Notes: generated from the sequence alone by a model not told the origin. A stretch of 15,501 bases of DNA from Pseudomonadota bacterium (GCA_018660405.1 JABJKL010000115.1:1-15501); one strand, 5' to 3'; shown: positions 1-6,657, counted from the stretch's first letter. Translations and numbers: made by a program.

Positions 1-95
1 GTACAAATAAAGCCATCCGCTATCGCTTGCGCTAAAACGGTAGCTGAATCCAATCCGCCAGAGACCAATACAACTGCTTTTTTTTCCTTACTCAT
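1..95 (-). CDS. queC: 7-cyano-7-deazaguanine synthase QueC (partial, N-terminal end only)
   Basis: Only the first 31 codons are in the window; the rest lies beyond the left edge. The start is ATG at 95-93, and the peptide reads MSKEKKAVVLVSGGLDSATV followed by LAQAIADGFIC. SGGLDSAT is the ATP-pyrophosphatase P-loop (PP-loop) typical of QueC. The family converts 7-carboxy-7-deazaguanine to preQ0 with ATP and ammonia, for queuosine tRNA modification. It lies 5 bp after the stop of queE, whose product makes the QueC substrate, so the two are surely co-transcribed. The identification rests on the P-loop plus position; nothing of the zinc-binding C-terminus can be seen. Confidence 0.9.
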   Translation of the reverse strand, partial: MSKEKKAVVLVSGGLDSATVLAQAIADGFIC

Positions 96-100
96 CGCTT

Positions 101-796
101 TTAATGGCCGGGCTCTTCGCCCCAAATAAGTTTATGCAGTTGCGTTTGTACTCGCACTGGAAGCCGATCACGCAACACCCAGGTCGACAAATTTGTTATA
201 TCCAGTTGGCCCCAAACGGGCGAAAATAGAACCGGTACTACAATATTGTGCTGGTTCAAAAATGCTCTCGACCACTGGTAATCATCCTCATCACATAATA
301 CAAATTTGAGCTGATCATTAGCATCCAGCCACTCAAGGTTTTTGTAAACATTCGCGGGTTCTTCGCCAGAACCTGGCGTTTTTATATCTAATACAACCGA
401 GACGTTTGAATTTAGATTTTCAATGCTCACTGCGTTACCGGTTTCCAGAGATACCTTATATCCTGCCTCTACGAGTGCATCGAGCAACGGCCAACAGGCT
501 CTCTGCGCTAACGGTTCGCCACCAGTGACCGTAACGTAAGGCGTCCTGTACTTGGCAACCTTAACCAGGATCTCGTCTATTGAAAGCTTGTTACCGCCGG
601 TAAAAGCATAAGTGGTATCGCAATACGTACAACGCATTGGACAGCCTGTCAGGCGCACAAATACCGTCGGACAACCAACACTGAGCGATTCGCCCTGAAT
701 CGAGTGGAATATTTCAGTAACTTTAAGCAATGCTGCCGTGCTGTGTCGTTTATTGGGCTCGCCTGCCATGCGAAGAGTTGACTTGCAATAGCGCAA
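101..796 (-). CDS. queE: 7-carboxy-7-deazaguanine synthase QueE (radical SAM)
   Basis: This radical SAM enzyme turns 6-carboxytetrahydropterin into 7-carboxy-7-deazaguanine in preQ0/queuosine synthesis. The iron-sulphur cluster motif CX3CX2C is visible as GCPMRCTYCDT (Cys52, Cys56, Cys59), the SAM-binding glycine motif as VTGGEPLAQ (about residues 90-98), and the C-terminus QLHKLIWGEEPG is typical of the Pseudomonas-type protein. The preceding IFHSIQGES is the usual N-terminal family signature. Start: TTG at 796 has AAGGA five bases upstream; an in-frame ATG at 769 (codon 10) has no ribosome site. I prefer TTG, but the start is uncertain because conserved sequence begins only near residue 25. 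It sits 20 bp after cpoB and 5 bp before queC. Confidence 0.93.
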   Translation of the reverse strand: MRYCKSTLRMAGEPNKRHSTAALLKVTEIFHSIQGESLSVGCPTVFVRLTGCPMRCTYCDTTYAFTGGNKLSIDEILVKVAKYRTPYVTVTGGEPLAQRACWPLLDALVEAGYKVSLETGNAVSIENLNSNVSVVLDIKTPGSGEEPANVYKNLEWLDANDQLKFVLCDEDDYQWSRAFLNQHNIVVPVLFSPVWGQLDITNLSTWVLRDRLPVRVQTQLHKLIWGEEPGH

Positions 797-816
797 GCGA
801 ATCCTTGACCTTATTT

Positions 817-1686
817 CTACAGATCCCCTAGCACATCATCTGCTGATGGTTGAGACCGCGCAGGAACCGGTGGCGTTTGATTATCCTCAAGCTCCAATCC
901 AAAGGTGGTGGTCTCTTCCAGTGGCGTTGATCTTGGCCCAGTGCTGTTAATAACTTGCCACTGAAGGTCACTATCATAGCTCTGAGCTGACCCATAATTT
1001 TGCTGGGCTTGCGATTGTGGCCCGTTAATCGGCGGTGTATTGACAGCGTCCGGATACCTTGGGTCCCCATTAACATCTCGTACCACTTCTACGGTAACAG
1101 GCCTCACATTTGCTGTGGCGCTTTCAGGGGTGACCAGCGTTCCATTTGCATTCAAGCCCCCCCGATTTACAGCCGTTAGATCAACCGCCCTGGAACCAAG
1201 GTCAGGATTAGTCGAAGTTTGGCGATAACCGCCCACCGAAATATCAATCATTTCCGCCTCGGGTTCGCCAGAAGCTGAAATAGCGCCGCCTTGATTCACC
1301 TGATCCACTTGACTAGTAATACTCTGAACGTTTTCCGGCACGCCAATATATATTCCTGAATCACTGCTGCCTAAAGCCCCATTCGATTCAGCAATACCGC
1401 CGTTTAGCGCCCTAAGCTGCTCGCGCAAATTTGAAATTTCCTGGTCACTTTTACGCTTAAACTGAGCAAACTCATACCCCTGACGCTCAATCAGGTTTCG
1501 TAACTCACTCATTTCGCGCCGCATCGCATCCATCTCTCGCAATCGCTGTAAAGACGAATTGGCGCCTTGACCGCCGAATCGATCTGATACCGGTGCCTGG
1601 GCAATTACAGGGTGACTAGCAATCCCGGATAAAGTGACTACAAGTGCGCTTCGCAGTGAAAACTGAATGATTTTGCTTCCGCTCAT
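817..1686 (-). CDS. cpoB: CpoB/YbgF-like periplasmic coiled-coil protein lacking the TPR domain
   Basis: It occupies the cpoB (ybgF) place between pal and queE. From the ATG at 1686 it encodes 289 residues: a signal peptide (hydrophobic stretch about 14-29, likely cleavage after VIAQA, residue 31), then a charged heptad-like coiled coil at about 46-94 (LQRLREMDAMRREMSELRNL and on) resembling the CpoB trimerisation domain. CpoB of the usual kind continues into three TPR-like repeats that bind TolA and PBP1b. Here residues 100-289 are instead rich in Gly, Ser, Thr, Asn, Pro and Gln, without helical repeats, and appear disordered. The reading frame is open further upstream to 1821, but that extension precedes the signal peptide and has no good ribosome site. 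No TPR-like sequence appears in the other frames. The name follows from position and coiled coil; function is inferred. Confidence 0.72.
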   Translation of the reverse strand: MSGSKIIQFSLRSALVVTLSGIASHPVIAQAPVSDRFGGQGANSSLQRLREMDAMRREMSELRNLIERQGYEFAQFKRKSDQEISNLREQLRALNGGIAESNGALGSSDSGIYIGVPENVQSITSQVDQVNQGGAISASGEPEAEMIDISVGGYRQTSTNPDLGSRAVDLTAVNRGGLNANGTLVTPESATANVRPVTVEVVRDVNGDPRYPDAVNTPPINGPQSQAQQNYGSAQSYDSDLQWQVINSTGPRSTPLEETTTFGLELEDNQTPPVPARSQPSADDVLGDL

Positions 1687-1981
1687 ACCCGAAATTATAA
1701 CCCGAGACCATTGCGGGAGCGGAATTTTTGTTTTCCTGTAAGTTTTAGCCAAGACAAACCACACTAGATGAGGAAGTTTGTATTGCATAGAATGACCAAT
1801 TGAGACCATTTTTAACACCATCAGAAGACAAAATGACCATCATATGAAGAATTCGAACCCGGCTATAGTTCAAAAAAAGTCCAAAAAATTAGGGCCGCAA
1901 AGTGCGGCCCTAATACTTACTATTCGTCAGAAGCAAAAATGCATCCCATCAAGCGGGCGCTTCTGTTTAATACAGAATTGC
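1687..1981. other. Gene-free stretch between pal and cpoB
   Basis: About 295 bases without a convincing gene. It holds the strong terminator described separately and must contain the cpoB-queE-queC promoter if that terminator is efficient. I see no clear -35/-10 pair. A TATAAT occurs on the minus strand at 1694-1699 but lies only about 8 bases before the cpoB start and has no -35 partner. No tRNA or known small RNA is recognisable. Confidence 0.5.
1872..1913 (-). terminator. Rho-independent terminator after pal
   Basis: A perfect 11-bp inverted repeat (1889-1899 with 1903-1913, sequence ttagggccgca / tgcggccctaa, 3-base loop) is followed, in the minus-strand sense, by TTTTTT, a GGAC break and seven more T. 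It starts about 70 bases after the pal stop. GC-rich stem, short loop and U-tract are the classic intrinsic terminator layout. It should end the ruv/tol/pal transcript and separates it from cpoB-queE-queC. Confidence 0.92.
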
Positions 1982-2491
1982 TTAATACAAAATCTCTACG
2001 CGACGGTTTTGACTCCAGGCGCTGTCATTATGCTCCAACGCGACGGGACGCTCTTCGCCGTATGATACATTTTGCACTGGGTTGTTACCTGCACCAACAG
2101 CACTCATCAAGCGAGCCACACCTTGTGAACGACGCTCGCCAAGAGCCAGATTGTATTCACGCGTGCCACGCTCATCACAGTGGCCTTCAAGGGTTACTTC
2201 AACGCCAGACTGAGAACCAAGTGCTCGAGCATGCGCTTCGACAATGACACGAGAACGTTCAGCAATTTCTGAGCTGTCGTATGCAAAGTACACTGTGCGA
2301 TAGTTCACTGGGTCACCCATAATGCCCATCGATTCTAAATCAGAAACACTGTAACCAGAACCGAATGCATTGTTATCAACTGCGACGGGCGCAGCAGCAG
2401 GAGGGGCTTCAGCAACCACCTCTTTATTTCCACATGCGGTCAACGTTAACGCCATAGCCAATAGCAGTGCGGTAGACAATTTATTATTCAT
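1982..2491 (-). CDS. pal: Peptidoglycan-associated lipoprotein Pal
   Basis: An outer-membrane lipoprotein that binds peptidoglycan and TolB, linking the outer membrane to the wall during constriction. The 169-residue precursor has a lipoprotein signal with lipobox LTAC (lipidated Cys20), an Ala/Pro-rich linker to about residue 40, and an OmpA-like domain at about 62-169. Visible domain motifs are VYFAYDSSEI (67-76), the peptidoglycan-binding segment LEGHCDERGTREYNLALGER (101-120), and the ending NRRVEILY. Length is normal for the family. The ATG at 2491 has AGGAG eight bases upstream. It is 139 bp after tolB, a gap large enough for a separate pal promoter, though none could be assigned. A strong terminator follows. 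Confidence 0.97.
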   Translation of the reverse strand: MNNKLSTALLLAMALTLTACGNKEVVAEAPPAAAPVAVDNNAFGSGYSVSDLESMGIMGDPVNYRTVYFAYDSSEIAERSRVIVEAHARALGSQSGVEVTLEGHCDERGTREYNLALGERRSQGVARLMSAVGAGNNPVQNVSYGEERPVALEHNDSAWSQNRRVEILY

Positions 2492-2630
2492 AATTTGAGC
2501 TCCTGATTTCTTATACAGAGTATTTTTATACGTTCAGTTTATAGGTTAAAAGCGGGCTTCGTTACCGTAAAACCATGTAACAACAGGTGCATACTAGCAA
2601 AGTCTCAGGGAAAATGTCTAATAATTTACA

Positions 2631-3971
2631 TCAAAATCGTGTGCCAGATGGCGACCAGGCGGGTTCCTTGACATCACCGTTCTGAAATCGGAGTTCCTGT
2701 TTGACGCGGCCGTCAGCTGAAACCGCCGCTAAAATACCATTATATTGCTTCTGTGCCGCATACAAAATCATTGCGCCATTGGGTGCAAAGCTGGGCGACT
2801 CGACCAGACTAACCTCACCTCCAGTGAGTGATTTTTGCTCGCCGGTTGCCAAATCCATAATAGCAACATGGAACTCCTTATTGGGGCGGCTTATCATTAC
2901 CAAACTCTGACCATTCGGTGCATAAGAGGCCCTAGCATTGTACTTGCCATTAAATGTTAATCTCTCCAAACCGGAACCATCTCGATCAATTCGATAAATA
3001 TGCGGGTTTCCAGATCGGTCAGAGGTAAACACCAGAGATTGCCCATCTGGAGACCACGCTGCCTCAGTATCAATCGCCCAATGCTTGGTAATTTGTTGTC
3101 GCGTTCGCGTCGTCATGTCCATAATATAGATATCCGCATTCCCCGCCGTCGATGAGGTATACGCAAGAAAATTACCGTCAGGCGACCATGCGGGCGCACC
3201 ATTGATACCTCTAAACGACGCAACAACACTCCGGTCCAGGGTCGTTACGTTTTGCACAACAATCTGCGAACGGTTGGTTTCAAAGGTCACATAGGCCAGA
3301 CGTGTCGCATCCGGCGACCACGCTGGCGAGATGATCGAATTGCTGGACTCAAATAATGTCCGCGGGCCGTAGCCATCAGAATCAGCCACTCGTAGAAAAT
3401 TCCTCACCTGCGCCTGCCCCGATCGTTCAACCGTCACATATGCAATTTGGGTATCAAAAGCACCCGGGCGACCGGTCATGGCTTCGTAAATATAGTCGGC
3501 AATCTGATGTGACACTTTTCGCAGCAAGTTGCCAGGCACTTCATCAAATCGTCGCCCAACCACCATTTTTTCGCGAAATACGTCGTAACCGCGCGCTTCA
3601 ATACTATAGGAATTGTTACCCAAAGAACGAATTTCGCCGATCACCAGCGCCTCTGCCTTGGCGACACGCCAATCCTTGAAACGCACTTCTTCTGGTCTGT
3701 GCGGGAAGCTCAAAAACCGATCGCTCGGAATGGCATCAAATTCACCGCTTCTAGCCAAATCGTTACTTACAATCTGGGCAACATCATGCGGTAGGCTAGC
3801 GACACCGCCTGTCGCAGGGTCGACCTGTCCTGATAACTCGAAAGGGACAACGGCTACCGGAATGCCTCTGGCAACGCCTTGCGTAATCTCTATATTGATT
3901 TGCGCGGAGGCAGAACCACAAACGCAACTAACCACGAGAAGAAACAACGATGCAAACTTAAACAATTTCAT
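2631..3971 (-). CDS. tolB: Tol-Pal system periplasmic protein TolB
   Basis: A periplasmic partner of Pal and TolA. The protein has 446 residues. The signal peptide MKLFKFASLFLLVVSC... ends in GSASA with cleavage before QINIEI (after residue 23). The N-terminal TolB domain follows (GIPVAVVPFE and on), then a six-bladed beta-propeller in which each blade carries a WSPDG-like motif: SPAWSPDATRLAY, APAWSPDGNFLAY, EAAWSPDGQSLVF, RASYAPNGQSLVM, SPSFAPNGAMILY, EPAWSPSGTRF. Start: the ATG at 3971 overlaps the tolA TGA as ATGA and has AAAGG about six bases upstream. A TTG two codons earlier (3977) would sit directly on that ribosome site, so it is rejected. Overlap and shared operon indicate coupled translation with tolA. 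Confidence 0.97.
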   Translation of the reverse strand: MKLFKFASLFLLVVSCVCGSASAQINIEITQGVARGIPVAVVPFELSGQVDPATGGVASLPHDVAQIVSNDLARSGEFDAIPSDRFLSFPHRPEEVRFKDWRVAKAEALVIGEIRSLGNNSYSIEARGYDVFREKMVVGRRFDEVPGNLLRKVSHQIADYIYEAMTGRPGAFDTQIAYVTVERSGQAQVRNFLRVADSDGYGPRTLFESSNSIISPAWSPDATRLAYVTFETNRSQIVVQNVTTLDRSVVASFRGINGAPAWSPDGNFLAYTSSTAGNADIYIMDMTTRTRQQITKHWAIDTEAAWSPDGQSLVFTSDRSGNPHIYRIDRDGSGLERLTFNGKYNARASYAPNGQSLVMISRPNKEFHVAIMDLATGEQKSLTGGEVSLVESPSFAPNGAMILYAAQKQYNGILAAVSADGRVKQELRFQNGDVKEPAWSPSGTRF

Positions 3972-4756
3972 TGGCAACCTTTTGGTGTGAAGGTGAAGTT
4001 AAACTCTTTCCAGTGCTGGTATAGCCTTGGATTATCAGGAATAGGCAAGGGGCTTGCAAATGTAATCGCGACTTCACCCGCCCGATCAAACTCAGACGAC
4101 CCGCTGGATCTGTTTAGTCGCACGGCCTGCACAGTACCATTTTGTGCCACATTTACATTGTAAACAGCGTTCATTGAGCAATTAGTACCTGCTGGTTCAC
4201 GAAAATTTTCCTCCACGGCCCGTTTAATAGCGCCTTCATAACTGCCAAAAAGCTGTTCGGCCTCCACTTTTTCCGCAACTTCCCTGCGCTCACGTTCGGC
4301 TTCCTCGCGTCGTTGGCGTTCAGCTTCTTCAGCAAGTCGTTCTCGTTCGACTTCTTCTTTTTGGCGTTGCTCAGCCTCTTCCTCGCGCTGTTTCGCCAGT
4401 TCAAGCGATTTTCTTTCTTCCTCGCGCTGTTGCTCTTTCAGCTCCTCAACACGCTGTTCTTCTACCTCAGCCTGCTTCTTGATTTCGTCAAGCCGCTCCT
4501 GCTCTTGTCGGACCTCTTCTTCCTTGCGCTGTTCTTCTTCACGCAACATGTTGGCCATTTCCTCTATTTTAGCTGCATCAACCGTGGTCGCTTGTACGAT
4601 ATCCTCTTTCGGCGGCAAGCTGGAACTCTCTACTTGCACTACTTGATCCCAAAAGCCATAGACGGTAAAGAAAATTATTGCCCCATAGATCACGATAGGC
4701 ACTGCTGCCGCAGCCAAACGATCCTTGAAAGAAATATTTGTATCGCGTCTACGCAC
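3968..4756 (-). CDS. tolA: Tol-Pal system inner-membrane bridging protein TolA
   Basis: TolA transmits proton-motive-force energy from TolQR to TolB/Pal. The 262 residues show one membrane helix (about 15-36), a long helical domain II (about 60-168) made almost only of Glu, Arg, Gln, Lys and Ala, and a C-terminal globular domain III (about 169-262, with NGTVQAVRLNRSSG and Cys193/Cys261, possibly a disulphide). It is much shorter than the 421-residue E. coli protein; the loss is in domain II. The helix lacks the Ser/His pair known to be needed for energy coupling in E. coli (see findings). Start is GTG at 4756, 16 bp after tolR, with only a weak GAG ribosome site; no better start is near. The stop overlaps the tolB start. 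Confidence 0.94.
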   Translation of the reverse strand: MRRRDTNISFKDRLAAAAVPIVIYGAIIFFTVYGFWDQVVQVESSSLPPKEDIVQATTVDAAKIEEMANMLREEEQRKEEEVRQEQERLDEIKKQAEVEEQRVEELKEQQREEERKSLELAKQREEEAEQRQKEEVERERLAEEAERQRREEAERERREVAEKVEAEQLFGSYEGAIKRAVEENFREPAGTNCSMNAVYNVNVAQNGTVQAVRLNRSSGSSEFDRAGEVAITFASPLPIPDNPRLYQHWKEFNFTFTPKGCQ

Positions 4757-4772
4757 TGTTGTTACTCGATTG

Positions 4773-5198
4773 CTACTCGACTGACTCGGTCGGCGTTTCG
4801 GTCACTAGACTAACGGACTCTACGCCGACATCTTTCAGTAACACCATTGCCTGAAGCACGTCGTCGTAAACCGCTGCTTTATCGCCTCTAACGAAAAAAT
4901 CAGCATCGGGATTATTCAACAAATAAGCCGCCGCATAGATCTTTGTTTCTTCTGATGTTTTTTCCAAATCGTCCACGTAATACACACCATTGACATCAAC
5001 CGTAAGCACCATGGGTTCCGGAGCATCCGGGTTGCGAGGTATAGGATTATTGGCAAGCTGCGGCAAGTCGACCTGCACCCCCTCAGTCAGCAATGGCGCA
5101 GTTACCATAAAAATAATCAGCAATACCAGCATCACATCAATGTATGGCACCACATTGATTTCGGCTATTTGTTTGCGTTTTCGGTTTCGGTAACTCAT
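4773..5198 (-). CDS. tolR: Tol-Pal system protein TolR
   Basis: TolR is the stator/regulatory subunit of the TolQR proton-driven motor in the inner membrane (ExbD/TolR family). The 141 residues have a basic N-terminus (MSYRNRKRKQIAEINVVPYI) and one membrane helix (DVMLVLLIIFMVTAPLL) with the family's protonatable Asp at residue 21, equivalent to Asp23 of E. coli. The periplasmic domain follows from about residue 40 (VQVDLPQ ... LTVDVNGVYYV). Length is typical. The ATG at 5198 has GGAAAG about six bases upstream. It is 14 bp after tolQ and 16 bp before tolA, so it is part of the tolQRAB operon. Confidence 0.97.
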   Translation of the reverse strand: MSYRNRKRKQIAEINVVPYIDVMLVLLIIFMVTAPLLTEGVQVDLPQLANNPIPRNPDAPEPMVLTVDVNGVYYVDDLEKTSEETKIYAAAYLLNNPDADFFVRGDKAAVYDDVLQAMVLLKDVGVESVSLVTETPTESVE

Positions 5199-5212
5199 TA
5201 GGGCTTTCCAGG

Positions 5213-5914
5213 CTAGCTTTGCCGGGTCTGTCGATTCACAATACTAAGGAATTCCTCGATAAATAGCTCGTAACGTCCAATAAGTCGCTCGACTAGATGA
5301 CTGAAACGATTATAGGCTATTACCGCTGGAATCGCCGCAAACAAACCCATCGCCGTTGCAATAAGCGCCTCAGCAATGCCAGGCGCAACGGTTGCGATGG
5401 TTGCCTGTTGATCTCCTAATCCTAGCGCGATAAATGAGTTCATAATTCCCCACACCGTACCAAACAAGCCGATATATGGGCTGGTGGAACCCACCGTCGC
5501 AAGAAAAGACAGGTGCAACTCAAGATGATCTATTTCCCGGCCGAGCTCAACACGCATGGCTCGATGCACAGCATCCATGGCAGATGCATTACTACCATCC
5601 GCGCGCATAATACGGCTTAATTCCTTGTAGCCAGACATAAAGATGCCGGCCATGCCTGAGACTTGATGATCGCGCCGTGACCAATTCTCATTGAGCTTCT
5701 CCATACTGCCGCCCGACCAGAACTCGTCTTCAAACCTGTCTGCCAAAGCCGACTCTTTACGCAAGACCCGGTATTTAACACCGATAAAATACAATGAGAC
5801 AGCCGAGGCCAGTAATAAAACGAGCATAACGAGTTGTACGGTTAAGCTCGCATCAAGTACCAGCGAAAATATAGACAGGCCGCCTATTGATTGATCAGTA
5901 ATAGTGGATTCCAT
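5213..5914 (-). CDS. tolQ: Tol-Pal system protein TolQ
   Basis: TolQ is the multi-helix motor subunit that with TolR forms the proton channel driving TolA (MotA/TolQ/ExbB family). In 233 residues three membrane helices are visible: about 23-45, about 137-160 (VGSTSPYIGLFGTVWGIMNS) and about 170-195 (APGIAEALIATAMGLFAAIP). The Thr residues of GLFGTVWG and ALIATAMG match the channel-lining threonines Thr145 and Thr178 of E. coli. The ATG at 5914 has AGGA nine bases upstream. It follows ybgC by 64 bp and precedes tolR by 14 bp. The 64-bp gap is AT-rich, but I could not assign a promoter in it. Confidence 0.97.
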   Translation of the reverse strand: MESTITDQSIGGLSIFSLVLDASLTVQLVMLVLLLASAVSLYFIGVKYRVLRKESALADRFEDEFWSGGSMEKLNENWSRRDHQVSGMAGIFMSGYKELSRIMRADGSNASAMDAVHRAMRVELGREIDHLELHLSFLATVGSTSPYIGLFGTVWGIMNSFIALGLGDQQATIATVAPGIAEALIATAMGLFAAIPAVIAYNRFSHLVERLIGRYELFIEEFLSIVNRQTRQS

Positions 5915-5978
5915 TATCGAGTGTCCTATTTATTTTTATTTACCAATGCTATTGACTAAATTAGGCATCAAAAAGCAC

Positions 5979-6389
5979 TTACGTTCGCTCAGCCACCGAC
6001 GCAGCAATTGCGGCGTACAAAGGCTGCGGAATCTGGACAGGTTTAAAGGTTTGCGCATTCAAGCATGCCACTTTGACTTCACCGCGACACAATAGGTCAT
6101 TTCCTCGCCAAACTTCCTGGGCAAAAGACAAACTCGCCGCACCCAGCCGTACAAGCTCTGTTTTAACGCATAAAACGTCGTTAAGCCTTGCTGGCTGTAC
6201 ATATTGCACTGATAGTTTACTCACTGCAAACGCTATTGCGAATTCTTCATTTACCCGCCGCAGGTTCCAGCCAATGGTATCCAGCCAATCGCTGCGGCAA
6301 CGCTCCATATATTTTACATAGTTAGCGTGGTAAACCACGCCGGTCGCATCAGTATCTTCAAAAAATACTTTGAGTGAATACTCGTGCAA
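5979..6389 (-). CDS. ybgC: Acyl-CoA thioesterase YbgC (hot-dog fold), Tol-Pal associated
   Basis: A cytoplasmic hot-dog-fold acyl-CoA thioesterase; its gene is regularly first in the tol cluster. The 136-residue protein shows the 4HBT signature EDTDATGVVYHANYVKYMER (11-30), with the catalytic Asp equivalent at residue 14 (Asp18 of E. coli). The start must be TTG at 6389: the preceding in-frame codon is a TAA stop at 6392-6390, and the next Met is residue 27, inside the catalytic motif. A perfect AAGGAG lies six bases upstream (6396-6401) and belongs to the end of the inserted repeat element, which ends one base before the start codon. The native start region was therefore probably replaced when the element arrived. 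tolQ follows after 64 bp. Confidence 0.94.
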   Translation of the reverse strand: MHEYSLKVFFEDTDATGVVYHANYVKYMERCRSDWLDTIGWNLRRVNEEFAIAFAVSKLSVQYVQPARLNDVLCVKTELVRLGAASLSFAQEVWRGNDLLCRGEVKVACLNAQTFKPVQIPQPLYAAIAASVAERT

Positions 6390-6390
6390 T

Positions 6391-6424
6391 TAGTACTCCT
6401 TCAACATGATATTGCCCTATTCAG
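6391..6424 (+). repeat. Left terminal inverted repeat of the element
   Basis: Thirty-four bases matching the reverse complement of 6624-6657 except at 6406 (A against G) and 6417 (C against A). On the minus strand it carries AAGGAG (6396-6401), the ribosome site of ybgC. Confidence 0.92.
6396..6401 (-). promoter_or_regulatory. Shine-Dalgarno of ybgC, supplied by the element's end
   Basis: AAGGAG on the minus strand, six bases before the TTG at 6389. It lies inside the terminal inverted repeat, so the inserted element and not the native leader provides it. It decides the ybgC start, because a TAA immediately precedes the TTG in frame. Confidence 0.8.
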
Positions 6425-6521
6425 CGAGACGTCAAGCGTTTGGCCGCTAGGCGAGGTTCGCAGACAATGGCTGATCCTTGCCAAGAGCCTCAACAACGTG
6501 GACGAATGCTTGGCGTCTCGC
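6424..6521. repeat. Internal hairpin arm A of the element
   Basis: gcgagacgtcaagcgtt at 6424-6440 pairs with aatgcttggcgtctcgc at 6505-6521 (15 of 17 Watson-Crick; the other two are G-T/U). The arm encloses about 64 bases with weaker internal pairing and starts exactly where the left terminal repeat ends. Confidence 0.8.
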
Positions 6522-6528
6522 CCGAAGG

Positions 6529-6624
6529 GAGTGATCCAGATGATCCAATACGGCGTTGCAGCCCTCGAAAAGGACTCGCCATTCTCTTCGGACTGCGTCT
6601 TGTCTTGAATCATCTGGATCACTC
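6529..6624. repeat. Internal hairpin arm B of the element
   Basis: gagtgatccagatgatcc at 6529-6546 pairs with gaatcatctggatcactc at 6607-6624 (17 of 18). The arm ends exactly where the right terminal repeat begins. The enclosed 60 bases show further imperfect pairing around 6555-6565 and 6588-6598. Only seven bases (6522-6528) separate it from arm A. Confidence 0.8.
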
Positions 6625-6657
6625 TGAATATGGCAATATCACGTTGAAGGAGTACTA
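6624..6657 (-). repeat. Right terminal inverted repeat of the element
   Basis: Inverted copy of 6391-6424 with two mismatches. Read on the minus strand it encodes the last five codons of ruvB (Ser-Thr-Pro-Ser-Thr) and its TGA stop at 6641-6639. Confidence 0.92.

Larger units (their letters stand above)
6391..6657. mobile_element. MITE-like non-coding element with 34-bp terminal inverted repeats
   Basis: Seen directly: the two ends are inverted copies of each other over 34 positions with 2 mismatches (6391-6424 against 6624-6657). Both begin tagtactccttcaac, then tgatattgcc and tattcag. Each end starts with TA, consistent with a TA target duplication as in IS630/Tc1-type and Correia-like elements. 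Inside are two hairpin arms that abut the terminal stem. There is no transposase; the short open frames crossing it resemble no protein. It is inserted between ruvB and ybgC, genes usually close together in this cluster. The family is not recognised. Whether it is still mobilised by a transposase elsewhere cannot be told. Confidence 0.85.

Noticed and set aside
1694..1699. Perfect TATAAT on the minus strand before cpoB
   Set aside because: It is about eight bases from the ATG, with no -35 at 16-18 bases; it would leave no ribosome site in the messenger.
1687..1821. N-terminal extension of the CpoB-like protein by 45 residues
   Set aside because: It would place a basic and hydrophobic stretch before a complete signal peptide, and none of its Met codons has a ribosome site.
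1849..1860. GGGTTCGAATTC on the minus strand, like a tRNA T-arm
   Set aside because: The T-stem cannot close (CCGGG is followed by TCTTC after the loop), and the bases upstream are the pal terminator, not a cloverleaf.
2525..2543. Two TATAAA boxes on the minus strand upstream of pal as a pal promoter
   Set aside because: No acceptable -35 at 16-18 bases from either; a separate pal promoter is plausible but not supported here.
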